Origin: Bradyrhizobium guangzhouense
GTDB taxonomy: Bacteria > Pseudomonadota > Alphaproteobacteria > Rhizobiales > Xanthobacteraceae
Reading direction: 5' to 3'
DNA length: 64,000 nt
Assembly: GCF_004114955.1 (NCBI RefSeq)
Contig: NZ_CP030054.1
Span: forward strand, 915,292 to 979,291
Each line of letters begins with the position of its first letter. The stretch's first letter is position 1. Below, one piece after another: positions 26,590 to 35,751 of this stretch. The notes beneath the pieces are model-generated. The model was not told the origin of the DNA and did no database searches. It worked only from the letters and a program-made list of their open reading frames with translations. The translations under genes were made by a program, and so were the position numbers.

Positions 26590-27335
26590 ACGCGTCGAAC
26601 TTGCGGTCCGAGGTCGGCCACCGCCTGCTTAAACCAATCTTCGAGCAGACGAGGGTCGGATTCGATCCACTTGCCTTCCCGAAGAGCGAGCCGGAGTTCG
26701 TCCTGATTGAGGCGCTCGTATATCTCGTCATCGAGCGTCTCTGCATCAAGAAACAGCGCGCTGTCAGCCCGCTTGGTCAATGCGGCGTCCTCGGCCAGCC
26801 GAACGAACTCCTGATCCGGGATCGCGTACAGCGGAAGGTCGATGTAAGCTTTGCTGTCGAGGACGACGCGGACGCATTTTTTGGCTCGTCTATCCAACGT
26901 CCATTTTCGTTTTTCGCAGAGCGGCGCAAGGACCGTCTCGACCAACCGGTAGTAACCTGCGGCCGCGATCACGGGGTTTCCCGTCTTGGCGAGAAACGAG
27001 ACCGGAAGGTAAACGCCATCGTCGTAATCAATCTGCTGCGGCGGATGTGCCGGATCATTGAGCGTGCGATACGCGGGCGAGGCACTACCCTGCATACGGA
27101 ACTTCAGACGCAATCGAGGTTCGGTCGCGCCCTTCCGAACGGCAGTCGTTTCCATAACCAAACTACGATCCGCGAAGCGTTGCCAATCCGAAAATCCAGC
27201 CTTAAGCGTCTCTCGGATCTCGTCACGTGCCTTGCGGAGCTTTCCCTCGCGCGGCTCCGGTACCGTGAGCCGGGCGAGATAGTCGTTCTCGGTCGCCGCG
27301 TCAGTGAATGCGCGATGCAAGTTGAGTAGAGCCAT
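26590..27335 (-). pseudogene. DncV-like CD-NTase (second CBASS cyclase), C-terminally truncated
   Basis: From ATG 27335, preceded by GGGGG, the protein reads MALLNLHRAFTDAATENDYL. It carries the DncV hallmarks in order: FRMQGSASPAYRTLNDPAHP (GS motif), QQIDYDDGVYLPV (metal-binding Asp residues), KAYIDLPLYAIPDQEF (third Asp) and LALREGKWIESDPRLLEDWF. Homology stops at about residue 248 (GPQVRRV), where a full DncV continues for over 150 residues; the frame then reads unrelated sequence to 26394. No effector, ubiquitin-like or other CBASS partner gene follows, so this is a remnant of a second system. Confidence 0.85.
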
Positions 27336-27648
27336 TATCACCCCCAAATCGAGCGGAATATCAACAAAATGTGGTGGGCTGCTGCCCAGACACGAGAGGT
27401 GACGTGAACAAATAGGGTCCCGCCGGAACGCGCCTTCTTTCCCAGTTAAAAATGCGAGAGGATTCGGTCTTCCGGTGGGCAAGCCGTGGTTTGTAACAAA
27501 ACTTCAAAAAAATATAAGTGATTTCAATACGATCTGGCAGAGAGAGTGGGACTCACCCCCTTTCGGGGTCGCGGACCCCTTGTTTACAAGCCTAACCTTC
27601 ATTTTCAGGGGTTCTTGTACGGCCGGTCCCACACCGAGGTGCTCCACC

Positions 27649-28338
27649 ATGTCGAATTTCAAGATGCCCAAGCCGATCAAGCGACCGACCTCCGAGAACT
27701 ACTGGATCCGCAAGAAGGTGCCCCTGGTCGGCAAGACCGAGCTCTGGGCCACTCTGGGGACCAAGGACGAACGCCAGGGCCAACATCAAGATCGGCGCCG
27801 TCAACGTGGCCATCGAGGCTCAATGGGCCCGCCTGCGTGACGGGGCTGCCCGGGCGGCGAACTCGACCGAGGTAAGTGGCGACCCGCGCCAAGCTCAAGA
27901 AGCCTCTGTTCTACGATCCGGAACGTCGTCGCGGCGGAACGGTCAGGGCATCCTCAATTCCACAAGCTCGCGGAGCGGATCGGCGAATGGGTTCACGGTC
28001 CCGGAATCAACATACCCTACGACGTGAAGCCCAACCACGGCTGGCGCCATCTGTTCAAGAGCGTGGCGAGGCACGTCAAGATGGACCGCGAGGTCGAAGG
28101 CTTCATCACCGGCCACCGTCCCAAGGACTCGAACGCGGGCAACGACTACGGAGACTGCTGGATCGAGACGATAGCGGCCGAGATCGAGAAGTACCCGCGC
28201 TACGACATCGCCGCTCTTGATCATCCCCCGGTGCCGCACAAGCGCCGCGGGCGGACCAACTTCGACGTCGCGATCGCGAAGGTGGCGAAGGAAGGGCGCA
28301 AGGCAGCACGCGCGAGCCGGAACTCTGGTGCTGGCTAG
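27649..28338 (+). pseudogene. Tyrosine recombinase (phage-type integrase) remnant
   Basis: ATG 27649 begins MSNFKMPKPIKRPTSENYWI, typical of the N-terminus of rhizobial integrases (arm-binding region). After frameshifts at about 27770 and 27960 and an internal deletion, the catalytic end is readable in a third frame: NHGWRHLFKSVARHVKMDRE, GFITGHRPKDSNAGNDYGDC with the HxxR-type, GH and Tyr elements, ending at 28338. The central catalytic part is lost. Its presence marks this end of the defence region as a former integration site, though no attachment repeat or tRNA was found. Confidence 0.75.
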
Positions 28339-28449
28339 GCGACAGAGGAGAGCGGGTGGATGGGGCAAGCGGAATTCGCTTCCCAATTTCCGGATTTCTC
28401 CGGGCAGGAGTAGCGGATAGTGAAGGAACTGGGGTAAAAACGACCTGTG

Positions 28450-29250
28450 ATGTCGCAAAGCTGTCCACCTTCGCCGGAGTACCCGCCGATCAAGACCGCC
28501 GATCTCTACCTCATCGGATGCGGAATCCTGCCTGCGCGAGACGTCACTTTGGAAGCGCTCTCGATCCTGCGTCAGGTGGTCTCATATACGACGCTGCCAA
28601 GCCCCAATCTCCGGTCGTTTCTCGAAAGCAACGGGCTTGATTTCGTCAACATCGAGCACCTCTACGAAAAAGGGAAAGAGCGAGCGAAGATTTACGCAGA
28701 TGTCGCCGCCCATATTTTCGAAAAGGCGACCAGGGAGCGTCCGGTCGCGTATTTGACCTACGGGCATCCGATGTATCTCGACGAGCCCGTTCGTTTGATG
28801 ATAGCCGGCGCACCGGCAAGAGGTCTGCGGACGCACGTCGTACCAGGTGTCTCATTCGTCGATTCCATCATCGCACGATTGCCGCTTGTGGTCGGCCCGG
28901 CCGGCTTCCAGGTCATCTCGGCCGATCCCTTGGTCGAAGGCACAGCCTCGATCAATCCGTGGCGATCGACCCTCGTCGCGCAAATCGGCAGCTTTCGGAT
29001 CCCCACCGCAGACGGCGAGCAGGCATTGGCTCCCGCATTGCTGGCACCATTGATGGAGCGGCTGCTCGAGCAGTATCCCGCCGACCACCGCATAACTTTT
29101 TGCGACCTCGATGAGAGCGGCGCGGAGCCGCTGTTTCTGACCGTTCCGCTTTGCGCTTGGAGCCTGGCGGCGGATGGGGTAAATTACGCGACGACAATCT
29201 ACATTCCGCCGATCGACCCCGCCAATGGCGGTCGCGAGAACGGCTTTTGA
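28450..29250 (+). CDS. Borosin-type RiPP alpha-N-methyltransferase homologue (tetrapyrrole-methylase fold)
   Basis: 266 residues; the ATG at 28450 directly follows a possible GTG. The N-terminal ADLYLIGCGI is the SAM-binding strand-loop of the tetrapyrrole methylase superfamily. Residues expected in borosin N-methyltransferases are in place: LYEKGKERAKIY (Tyr72, Arg78, Tyr82), LTYGHP (Tyr104), VPGVSFVDSI and a C-terminal ATTIYIPP. These enzymes methylate backbone amides of a precursor peptide, fused in fungi (OphMA), separate in split bacterial systems such as Shewanella SonM/SonA. A 73-residue reading frame follows 15 bases later. A different small-molecule methylase remains possible. Confidence 0.7.
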   Translation: MSQSCPPSPEYPPIKTADLYLIGCGILPARDVTLEALSILRQVVSYTTLPSPNLRSFLESNGLDFVNIEHLYEKGKERAKIYADVAAHIFEKATRERPVAYLTYGHPMYLDEPVRLMIAGAPARGLRTHVVPGVSFVDSIIARLPLVVGPAGFQVISADPLVEGTASINPWRSTLVAQIGSFRIPTADGEQALAPALLAPLMERLLEQYPADHRITFCDLDESGAEPLFLTVPLCAWSLAADGVNYATTIYIPPIDPANGGRENGF

Positions 29251-29265
29251 AACGGGACGTTTGCC

Positions 29266-29487
29266 ATGACTACCGGCCCACTTGAGCGCGTGCTCGCCAG
29301 AGCGAAGGAGTTGCTGCTGACGGCGCCCGACGATTGCGCCCGTGAAATCAGAGCAATGCCGGAATTCACACAGCTGTCATCAGCCGAGCGGTCGGCTGTC
29401 GCGCAGTTGCCCGTGCGCGAGATCGCCGGTTTCCTGGCGACCGCCGATATCAGGCGTGTGGCGTCACGGAAGGCTGCGCAGGCTTGA
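29266..29487 (+). CDS. Candidate split-borosin precursor peptide
   Basis: 73 residues from ATG 29266 with GGGA upstream. The predicted helical body (LERVLARAKELLLTAPDDCA, then a segment with LSSAERSAVAQLPVREIAGF) has the architecture of borosin-binding leader domains: a first helix, a Pro-containing turn, and a helix after an LSxxE start. The tail (TADIRRVASRKAAQA) would hold the core but is more charged than known cores, a point against. It lies between the methyltransferase and a membrane protein gene whose start it overlaps. It could instead be a small partner protein. Confidence 0.55.
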   Translation: MTTGPLERVLARAKELLLTAPDDCAREIRAMPEFTQLSSAERSAVAQLPVREIAGFLATADIRRVASRKAAQA

Positions 29488-31145
29488 CGCAGACAGGTGA
29501 GCCCGAACAGGACTCACCCCCGCCGTACCGCGAAGTCTACGCGGCGGCGATTATGCCGTTCTTGTACCAACCCAATATTCATGAGTTTGGGGGATGCGGG
29601 AGCACGAAGCACTTCACGCGAGTAAAGTCTGAAAAAAAGACGGCCAAGGCAGCGACGTCCCCCCAGCAGACGCCCGAAGCGGCGACACCAAGCTGGGTCA
29701 AGGCATTCGGCAAAGCTAGAGACAACATCTACAAGGCGCAACCGGCTTGGCGCGAGGTCACTCAGTTCAGCATCGAGGTGCCGATCGAAAAATTCGACCT
29801 CTATAAACAAGAGCTTGAAGAGAAGCCTGATAGAGAGGAGGCTAAAAAGCCGCGGAAATTTCCGATTGAGAATCCTCGCTTCAGGGCGATCGTTTCACTC
29901 TTCCCTGGGACGGGCGTCGGCACGATCGCCTTCTGGCTGAAAATCGGGTCAATCCATGCGTGCGATGCTTTGCAAGCGGTTGACCTCTTCAAGCTGACCG
30001 ACCCCGCTGCGGCTTTCGGCTGTCTGAAGGTGGCTCACAGGTCGACCCCCTTTGAGCAGGTCTCGGACCTTGCAAAATTTTACCTGCAGATGTTCCGGGA
30101 AGAATCTCCGGCCTTATTCACCGAGCCCCCCGAGCGTCCTGCGGTTCATCCCGAGCTGCGACGATGGAACGAGACCTATAGGCAAGTCTTGGAACGTGCC
30201 CGAGCCTACTGGGCCAGATTTCAAGAGAAGTATCCGGATCTTTCGCGCGACTTCAAGGAACCAAGTCAAGAGGGTGATGAACAAGACCCGTCTTTCTCCT
30301 ATCCTTTCTTGTACGTTTCCTCCGTCGCGGACACGAGAAATGCGGCCGACCTCAAAGAGGGGAAAACAGGGCAGGAGATCGTTTCGATCAACAACCGCTA
30401 CCGCCTCTTGGACCAAACCATTGCGGCCTCCGAGGTCGAACAGGCGTTCGAGGCCAATCTACTACAATACGACTATGGGGTGATCCTGGTCTCGCGTGCG
30501 AGCACGGTCGAAATCCATGCGGAGATGCCGTTCTCAAGGCCGAAGGCCGGGCAGACGGTGCAAGACTCGATTCTCGACGACCTCTTCCAGTTGATGCTCC
30601 TCGCCGAGGTCCCGGTCATGCAGTTGTTTTCGCTGCAGCACGTGAATTTACGACTAGGGAGCGATCTCGAGAACGTTCGGACCGAGTTGCATCCTAGGAC
30701 TTGGCGTAACCCGCTCGCTGTAGCCTTAATTTCGCTGGTGGCTCTCTTTGTTGCAGTAGTCATCATTTACGCATCTGTGCGGGCATCGTGGCCGCTAACA
30801 CTTTTGAGATGGCCAGCGAGGCTTTTGGAAGTTTGCGCTTCCATCCTCTTCTGGCTGTCGATCTCGGTGGTCGCTTTCAGCTTAGCAGAACCGCTTTGGC
30901 AGAATTTGCTGCAAAAGCGGAAGTTCATGAACTTGATCAGCCGCTTCGGCACTGTGTGGGTAGCCGGTGAAGTGATCTACGGTCGATTCAACGATGCCTA
31001 CCAAAGCGCGTTTCCGATCGCCCAACTGACGAAGAGTTACGAACAGAAGCAGGCGACACTCGATTCGCTGCTTGAGTCCGGGTTCCGTCTATTCGTTACG
31101 GTCGTAGGCCTGCTGGTCGGGCTGTTCACTGCGCTTGTTCGATGA
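29484..31145 (+). CDS. Unknown multi-domain membrane protein, third gene of the borosin-like operon
   Basis: 553 residues if TTG 29484 is used; it overlaps the peptide stop by four bases (TTGA). Residues 1-400 are soluble and charged, without a recognised domain. The C-terminal third has three or four hydrophobic segments (LAVALISLVALFVAVVIIYA, ASILFWLSISVVAFSLAEPL, LFVTVVGLLVGLFTALV). The protein ends just inside the membrane region, a layout seen in CorA-like and other C-terminal-anchored proteins, but no motif supports that. As the tightly coupled neighbour it may export, anchor or sense the peptide; this is inference. Confidence 0.6.
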   Translation: MTQTGEPEQDSPPPYREVYAAAIMPFLYQPNIHEFGGCGSTKHFTRVKSEKKTAKAATSPQQTPEAATPSWVKAFGKARDNIYKAQPAWREVTQFSIEVPIEKFDLYKQELEEKPDREEAKKPRKFPIENPRFRAIVSLFPGTGVGTIAFWLKIGSIHACDALQAVDLFKLTDPAAAFGCLKVAHRSTPFEQVSDLAKFYLQMFREESPALFTEPPERPAVHPELRRWNETYRQVLERARAYWARFQEKYPDLSRDFKEPSQEGDEQDPSFSYPFLYVSSVADTRNAADLKEGKTGQEIVSINNRYRLLDQTIAASEVEQAFEANLLQYDYGVILVSRASTVEIHAEMPFSRPKAGQTVQDSILDDLFQLMLLAEVPVMQLFSLQHVNLRLGSDLENVRTELHPRTWRNPLAVALISLVALFVAVVIIYASVRASWPLTLLRWPARLLEVCASILFWLSISVVAFSLAEPLWQNLLQKRKFMNLISRFGTVWVAGEVIYGRFNDAYQSAFPIAQLTKSYEQKQATLDSLLESGFRLFVTVVGLLVGLFTALVR

Positions 31146-31399
31146 GCACAAAGGCGCCGGTCTCGTCTCAGCGAATCCTCCTCGCCGACGATGGCACAGA
31201 AAGCATCTTCTCGGCGCCGGAACGACCAAGCTCGCTTACAAAGCCGCACGCCTGATCGCCTGGGCAGACGACACTGGAGGCTCTTGCGGAGCAAGGGGTC
31301 GACCGCGCGCTCGACCTCGGTCCGGGACACGCGCTGGCCCAGATGATGCAGAGCACATTCCCCTCGATCCGATGTTATGCTTCCGACGGATTCCACAGC

Positions 31400-31894
31400 A
31401 TCAATGGTCTGCGCGACTGGATCGCCTTCAGGAAAGCGATCTCGTCCTCGGACGCTGTCTCGCAGACGTCGATGTACCCAGGATTTGGACCGACCGTCGC
31501 TGCCGTCGCTCCCGCGATAGCCGCGCCTCTTGAGTAAATCCTTGAGATCGAACGGGGATTGCTCCGCCCACACCCGCAGCGTCGGCTTGCGGGCGGTCCC
31601 GAGCAGGAGCGCGAGAGCAGGCTCTCCTGTTGTCGGCAGGTCGATCGAGAGGATTTCCAATAAAGCGTGGCAATCGTCGACCGCGCGATGCGCATGGTGG
31701 AAGAGGCCGGCACCGTTCAACAGGTAGCCGAGACGCGACCCCTCGAAGCCATGCTTCCGCCAGTCGACCTCGGTAGCCGAGCATCCCCAAGCCTTCGTCT
31801 CGAAGACCGGCCAACAGCGCGCCGCCATCTCTGCTGCGAATTGCGCCAGCCACGGCAGATCATACCGCGGTTTCATGAAGAGCGGCGATTTGCC
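31400..31894 (-). pseudogene. DnaQ-like 3'-5' exonuclease remnant
   Basis: The frame downstream of the IS21 end reads WLAQFAAEMAARCWPVFETK, GFEGSRLGYLLNGAGLFHHA and HRAVDDCHALLEIL, the last holding the HxAxxD element of DEDDh nucleases. The N-terminal DxE motif is missing because the gene is cut by the IS element. After RKPTLRVWAEQSPFDLKDLL a shift leads to DVCETASEDEIAFLKAI in another frame, so the 3' part is also broken. The family resembles the stand-alone exonucleases common in rhizobial islands. Confidence 0.65.
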
Positions 31895-32759
31895 TGTCAA
31901 TCGGCCTGCAAATTTGACCCCTCATCGGCGTCCAATTTTGACCCCTTCGTGCGGCGGGCTTTGCTGGTAGCGCTCGTCTCGTCGGAGCTGGCCGGGATAG
32001 CGGAGGCGAGACGAGCGCGGTGGCGTGATCGTCGTCTCGGCTCTTGAACCGCCAGCTATCGTTGCCGGTTTCGACAATGTCGCAGTGATGGGTCAATCGG
32101 TCGAGCAGCGCGGTGGTCATTTTGGCGTCGCCGAACACGCTCGGCCATTCGCCGAAGGCGAGATTGGTGGTCACGATGACGGAGGCGCGCTCATGGAGCC
32201 GGCTGACGAGGTGGAAGAGAAGCTGGCCACCGGACTGGGCGAAGGGCAAATAGCCGAGTTCATCCAGCACGATGAAGTCCATCCGGGTCAGATGCTCGGC
32301 GAGCCGTCCTTGCCGTCCGTTGCGGGTCTCGGTCTCGAGGCGATTGACGAGGTCGACGACGTTGAAGAAGCGGCCACGGGCACCGGATCGGATGCAGCTT
32401 CTGGCGATGGCAATGGCCAGGTGGGTCTTGCCTGTGCCGGTGCCGCCAACCAGCAAGACGTTGCGTTGTTGGGCGATGAAGCCGCCGCCAGCGAGATCAT
32501 TGACGAGAGTCTGATTGATCGGCGTGCCGTCGAACTGGAAGTCGGCGATGTCCTTGGCCAACGGCAGCTTGGCAATGGTGAGCTGGTATTTGATCGACCT
32601 GGCTTGCTTCTCGTTGATCTCGGCGTTGAGCAGGTCGCCGACAATGCGCTGAGGTTCGTGCTGGCGCTTGACGGCAGTTGCCATGATCTCGTCGAAGGCA
32701 GCCTTCATGCCGTAGAGCTTGAGTTCGCCCATGAGGTCGAAGATTTGGGTTCGTTCCAT
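31860..32759 (-). CDS. istB: IS21 helper ATPase IstB
   Basis: ATG at 32759 overlaps the istA stop by one base (TGATG). The DnaA/DnaC-like AAA core has Walker [10 protein letters not shown] and Walker [12 protein letters not shown]. The C-terminal tail continues past the IS end to a stop at 31860 in flanking DNA, giving 299 residues, about 40 more than usual. IstB oligomers select the target and activate the IstA transposase. Confidence 0.9.
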   Translation of the reverse strand: MERTQIFDLMGELKLYGMKAAFDEIMATAVKRQHEPQRIVGDLLNAEINEKQARSIKYQLTIAKLPLAKDIADFQFDGTPINQTLVNDLAGGGFIAQQRNVLLVGGTGTGKTHLAIAIARSCIRSGARGRFFNVVDLVNRLETETRNGRQGRLAEHLTRMDFIVLDELGYLPFAQSGGQLLFHLVSRLHERASVIVTTNLAFGEWPSVFGDAKMTTALLDRLTHHCDIVETGNDSWRFKSRDDDHATALVSPPLSRPAPTRRALPAKPAARRGQNWTPMRGQICRPIDRQIAALHETAV

Positions 32760-34372
32760 CAGATGGTCCTCCGGAGGTTGTCGTAGCGGGCACAATCGGC
32801 GATCGGCGCATGACGGAGCGTCAGTGCGGCCGGCGTCATGATGTTGGCCGGTGGGGCGGGTTCACGTTGACGGGCCAAGATATTGAGCACGACATCGGCG
32901 GAATGGACGCTGTGACTGAGCGCTTCGGCACAGGCCGCTTCCACCGCGGGCAGACCGTCAGTCAGCACCGCGTTGAGGATGTCGATCATTTGCCGATTGC
33001 CATCGTCCGTGCTGGCAAGTTTGCGCCGGATCCGCTCGATCGCGGCCGGCAGCACCCAGTCTTTGAAGGGAGCACCGTTGCGCAAGGCGCCGGGTTTGCG
33101 GGCGAGCACCGGCACGTAATGCCAGGGGTCGTAGACGGTATCGCCGCGGCCAAAGGATCGCGGGTGCTCGGCAACGATGCGTCCATCCTGACGGATCACG
33201 ATGCGATCGGCATAGGCTTGAACCTCGACCGGCCGTCCGACTGCGCTGGCTGCGACCGAGTACTTGTTGTTGTCGAAGCGCACCAGGCAGGTCTTCGAGA
33301 CCGATGCCGTCACCGCATGGAAGCCGTCGAAGCGGCCAGCATAGGGAACGAGTTTGGGGCGTTCGGCTTCGAACACTTCCCAGATCGTCTGATCGACCAG
33401 CTCCGGATGGCGATGAGCCTTGGCGTAGGCGATGCATTTGTCGAGCAGCCAGGCGTTTAACTCGTCGAGGTTTTTGAACCGCAGCCGCGGCGTGAAGAAG
33501 CGTTCCCTGACCAGCCCGACCTGGTTCTCGACCTGCCCCTTCTCCCAGCCCGACGCTGGCGTGCAGGCGACCGGATCGACCAGATAGTGGCTGCACATCT
33601 GCAGGAAGCGGCGATTATAGAGACGCCCTTTACCGACGAAGATCGTCTCTACGGCGGTCTTCATGTTGTCATAGATGCCGCGGGTGCAGGTGCCTTTGAA
33701 CAGCGCGAACGAACGGTCGTGGGCGTCGAACACCATCTCCTGCGTCTCCCGCGGATAGGCCCGCACGAACAGCATGCGGCTGTGACAGAGCCGAACATGG
33801 GCGGCCTTCACCATCACCGTGGTGCCGCTCAGCAAGACCACCTCGTGGCTCCAGTCGAACTGGTAAGCTTCGCCTGGGGCAAAACTCAGCGGGACATAAG
33901 CGGCTGCGGTCGATTGCCCGCGTTCCTTGCTCCAGCGCCTGGCGTAACGCCGCACCGCATCGTAACCGCCGTCGTAGCCGCGGCGGCGCAGCTCTTCGAA
34001 GATCCGGATCAACGTCAGCTGTTCACGAGCCGGTTTGGCCGCGTTCGCCGCCAGCAATCCGTCAAGCTCTACTGCCCATCGGCCCAGCTTTGGCCGCGGC
34101 TGCACCTGCCGCTCGTACTCGAAGGAGGTCTCTCCCGACCTCAGCACCTTCCGGACCGTGTTCCGCGACACCTTCAGGTCACGGGCGATCTCCTTGATCG
34201 TCTTGCCCTTGATGAAGTGCTCGCGCCGGATCCGGGCAATCGTCTCCACGATCAGCATCCCCCACCACCTGCTTCGTTCCAAAGCAGGCAGCGCAACAGA
34301 CCAATCTGTAGGGGGTCAATTTTGGACGCCGATCCCCCGGCTTAGGGGGTCAATATTGCAGGCCGAATGACA
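31895..34372 (-). mobile_element. IS21-family insertion sequence
   Basis: The element carries istA and istB and is bounded by matching ends. The left end TGTCAATCGGCCTGCAAATT (31895) and the reverse complement of the right end, TGTCATTCGGCCTGCAATAT (34372), agree at nearly all positions, and an internal motif (GGGGTCAA followed by TTGGACGCCGAT) is repeated near both ends, as usual for IS21. No target duplication is visible in the flanks, and different broken genes lie on each side, so the element probably mediated a rearrangement. About 2.5 kb, both genes apparently intact. Confidence 0.85.
32759..34258 (-). CDS. istA: IS21 transposase IstA
   Basis: About 499 residues from ATG 34258 ([20 protein letters not shown]); the frame extends to 34282 but family members start here. 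The N-terminal helix-turn-helix ([20 protein letters not shown]) is followed by the DDE integrase core, with [20 protein letters not shown] and the Glu-bearing [19 protein letters not shown]. It appears complete. Lies directly upstream of istB. Confidence 0.92.
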   Translation of the reverse strand: MLIVETIARIRREHFIKGKTIKEIARDLKVSRNTVRKVLRSGETSFEYERQVQPRPKLGRWAVELDGLLAANAAKPAREQLTLIRIFEELRRRGYDGGYDAVRRYARRWSKERGQSTAAAYVPLSFAPGEAYQFDWSHEVVLLSGTTVMVKAAHVRLCHSRMLFVRAYPRETQEMVFDAHDRSFALFKGTCTRGIYDNMKTAVETIFVGKGRLYNRRFLQMCSHYLVDPVACTPASGWEKGQVENQVGLVRERFFTPRLRFKNLDELNAWLLDKCIAYAKAHRHPELVDQTIWEVFEAERPKLVPYAGRFDGFHAVTASVSKTCLVRFDNNKYSVAASAVGRPVEVQAYADRIVIRQDGRIVAEHPRSFGRGDTVYDPWHYVPVLARKPGALRNGAPFKDWVLPAAIERIRRKLASTDDGNRQMIDILNAVLTDGLPAVEAACAEALSHSVHSADVVLNILARQREPAPPANIMTPAALTLRHAPIADCARYDNLRRTI

Positions 34373-34760
34373 GTTTGAGGCCAAGCTTGATCACCTTGCA
34401 CCGAAGAGCGACACGGCGAAGGCTTTGCGTTACGCGCTGCGTCATTGGAACGGCCTGGCGCTCTACCTTGATGACGGGCGCATCGAATTGGACACGAATG
34501 CTGTCGAGCGTGCGATGCGGCCGATCAAGCTCAACGCCAAGAACTCCCTTTTTGCCGGTTGCGACGAAGGTGCCGAGAATTGGGCATTGCTGGCTTCGCT
34601 CATTGAGACCTGTAAGCTCAATGGCGTCAGTGCCGAGCACTGGCTCGCTGACGTTCTCGCCAAGCTCGTCAATGGTTGGCCTGCGGCGCGGTTGGACGAA
34701 CTGCTTCCCTGGGCGTCGACCTATACGATGCATACACTTGATCCGAGGCTGGCGGCATGA
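34371..34760 (+). pseudogene. IS66 TnpC transposase, C-terminal fragment
   Basis: The frame emerges from the IS21 right border reading QFEAKLDHLAPKSDTAKALR and continues with IELDTNAVERAMRPIKLNAK and GCDEGAENWALLASLIETCK, the conserved end of IS66 transposases, to a TGA at 34758-34760. About 130 of roughly 520 codons remain. The 5' part was removed at the IS21 junction. Confidence 0.9.
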
Positions 34761-35359
34761 ACCTGAACACGACCGCGGTCCGGATCAAGGTGACCCTCAA
34801 GGATGTGAAGCCGGCGGTGATGCGTCGCCTCGTCGTACCCGTCACCTTGCGCCTTGATCGGTTGCATCTGACGCTTCAGGAGGCATTCGGCTGGACGAAC
34901 GGTCACCTCTTCGAGTTCTTCGCTGGCGATGTTCATTGGGGAATTCCTGATCCCCACAACGATTACGGCCACCAGCCCATGGATGCGAGCAAAGCGCGCC
35001 TCTGCGACATCGTTCGCGAGACCGGCGCCAAGACGATCCACTATCTCTATGACTTCGGCGACAGCTGGGACCATGTGATCAAGCTCGAAAAATGGTTCGA
35101 GAACACCACGACGGAGGGACTTCCCTTCTTGCTCGAGGCCGCCGGTCGTTGTCCTCCGGAAGACGTAGGCGGTGCGCCGGGTTATGCCGAATACCTCGAA
35201 GCCATCAGAGACCCCGCCCATCCGGACCACGAACATATGCGCCTCTGGGGCCCGGGGCGGTTCGATCCCAACGTCGTCGACCGGAAGGCGCTCGAAGCCG
35301 CCGTCAACGCGTTGTCCGACATATGGAAACCGCGGCGGCGCGCTACGCGAACAAAATAG
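34757..35359 (+). CDS. Plasmid pRiA4b ORF-3 family protein (IS66-associated)
   Basis: 200 residues; the ATG overlaps the IS66 stop (ATGA). PRiA4_ORF3 features are VMRRLVVPVTLRLDRLHLTL near the start, then IHYLYDFGDSWDHVIKLEK and ALEAAVNALSDIWKP at the end. Genes of this family often travel downstream of IS66 transposases; the role is unknown. The frame is complete although its element is truncated. Confidence 0.88.
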   Translation: MNLNTTAVRIKVTLKDVKPAVMRRLVVPVTLRLDRLHLTLQEAFGWTNGHLFEFFAGDVHWGIPDPHNDYGHQPMDASKARLCDIVRETGAKTIHYLYDFGDSWDHVIKLEKWFENTTTEGLPFLLEAAGRCPPEDVGGAPGYAEYLEAIRDPAHPDHEHMRLWGPGRFDPNVVDRKALEAAVNALSDIWKPRRRATRTK

Positions 35360-35400
35360 GCGTCAAGCGCCATTCAAAAGGGCCGCAGAGCTACACTTAC

Positions 35401-35670
35401 CATGAATCCGAAGGTAATGCTGTTCGACGAGGTCCTGCCGCGCTCGATCCGGAAACAAAGAAGGAGGATCTGGTCACCATTCGCGATCTCGCCGCAGAAG
35501 GCATGACCTGCATTCTCGACACCTACGAGATGGGCTTCGCTCGCGAAGTGGCGGATCATGGCTACTGCACCGATGGCGGCGTCATCGTCAAGCACGGTGC
35601 ACCAAGTTCGATCTTGGGTACGCCACGCGAAGAACGGACCCGGGTATTTCTCGATAAAGTACTGGGTTGA
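35401..35670 (+). pseudogene. Polar amino-acid ABC transporter ATPase, C-terminal remnant
   Basis: The stretch begins MNPKVMLFDEV (Walker B), then shifts frame to ALDPETKKEDLVTIRDLAAE (D-loop) and ILDTYEMGFAREVADHGYCT, where the switch His is replaced by Tyr. It ends VFLDKVLG at 35670. This is the last third of a GlnQ/HisP-type ATPase with two indels or substitutions at the signature region. The N-terminal two thirds are absent. Confidence 0.75.
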
Positions 35671-35751
35671 TCTAACCGCCGCAGTATGAAGATTCAGGAA
35701 ACGCCGGTGGCGTGAAGGAAAGTACGCTTTCCGCGCCAGCAATAGGAGCGC

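Noticed and set aside
27565..27579. Hairpin GGGGTC-GCG-GACCCC as a terminator
   Set aside because: The stem is only six bases and no T run follows; it may be chance or a recombination-related structure.
32025..34345. Long plus-strand frames over istA and istB
   Set aside because: Antisense shadows of the IS21 genes with no recognisable domains.
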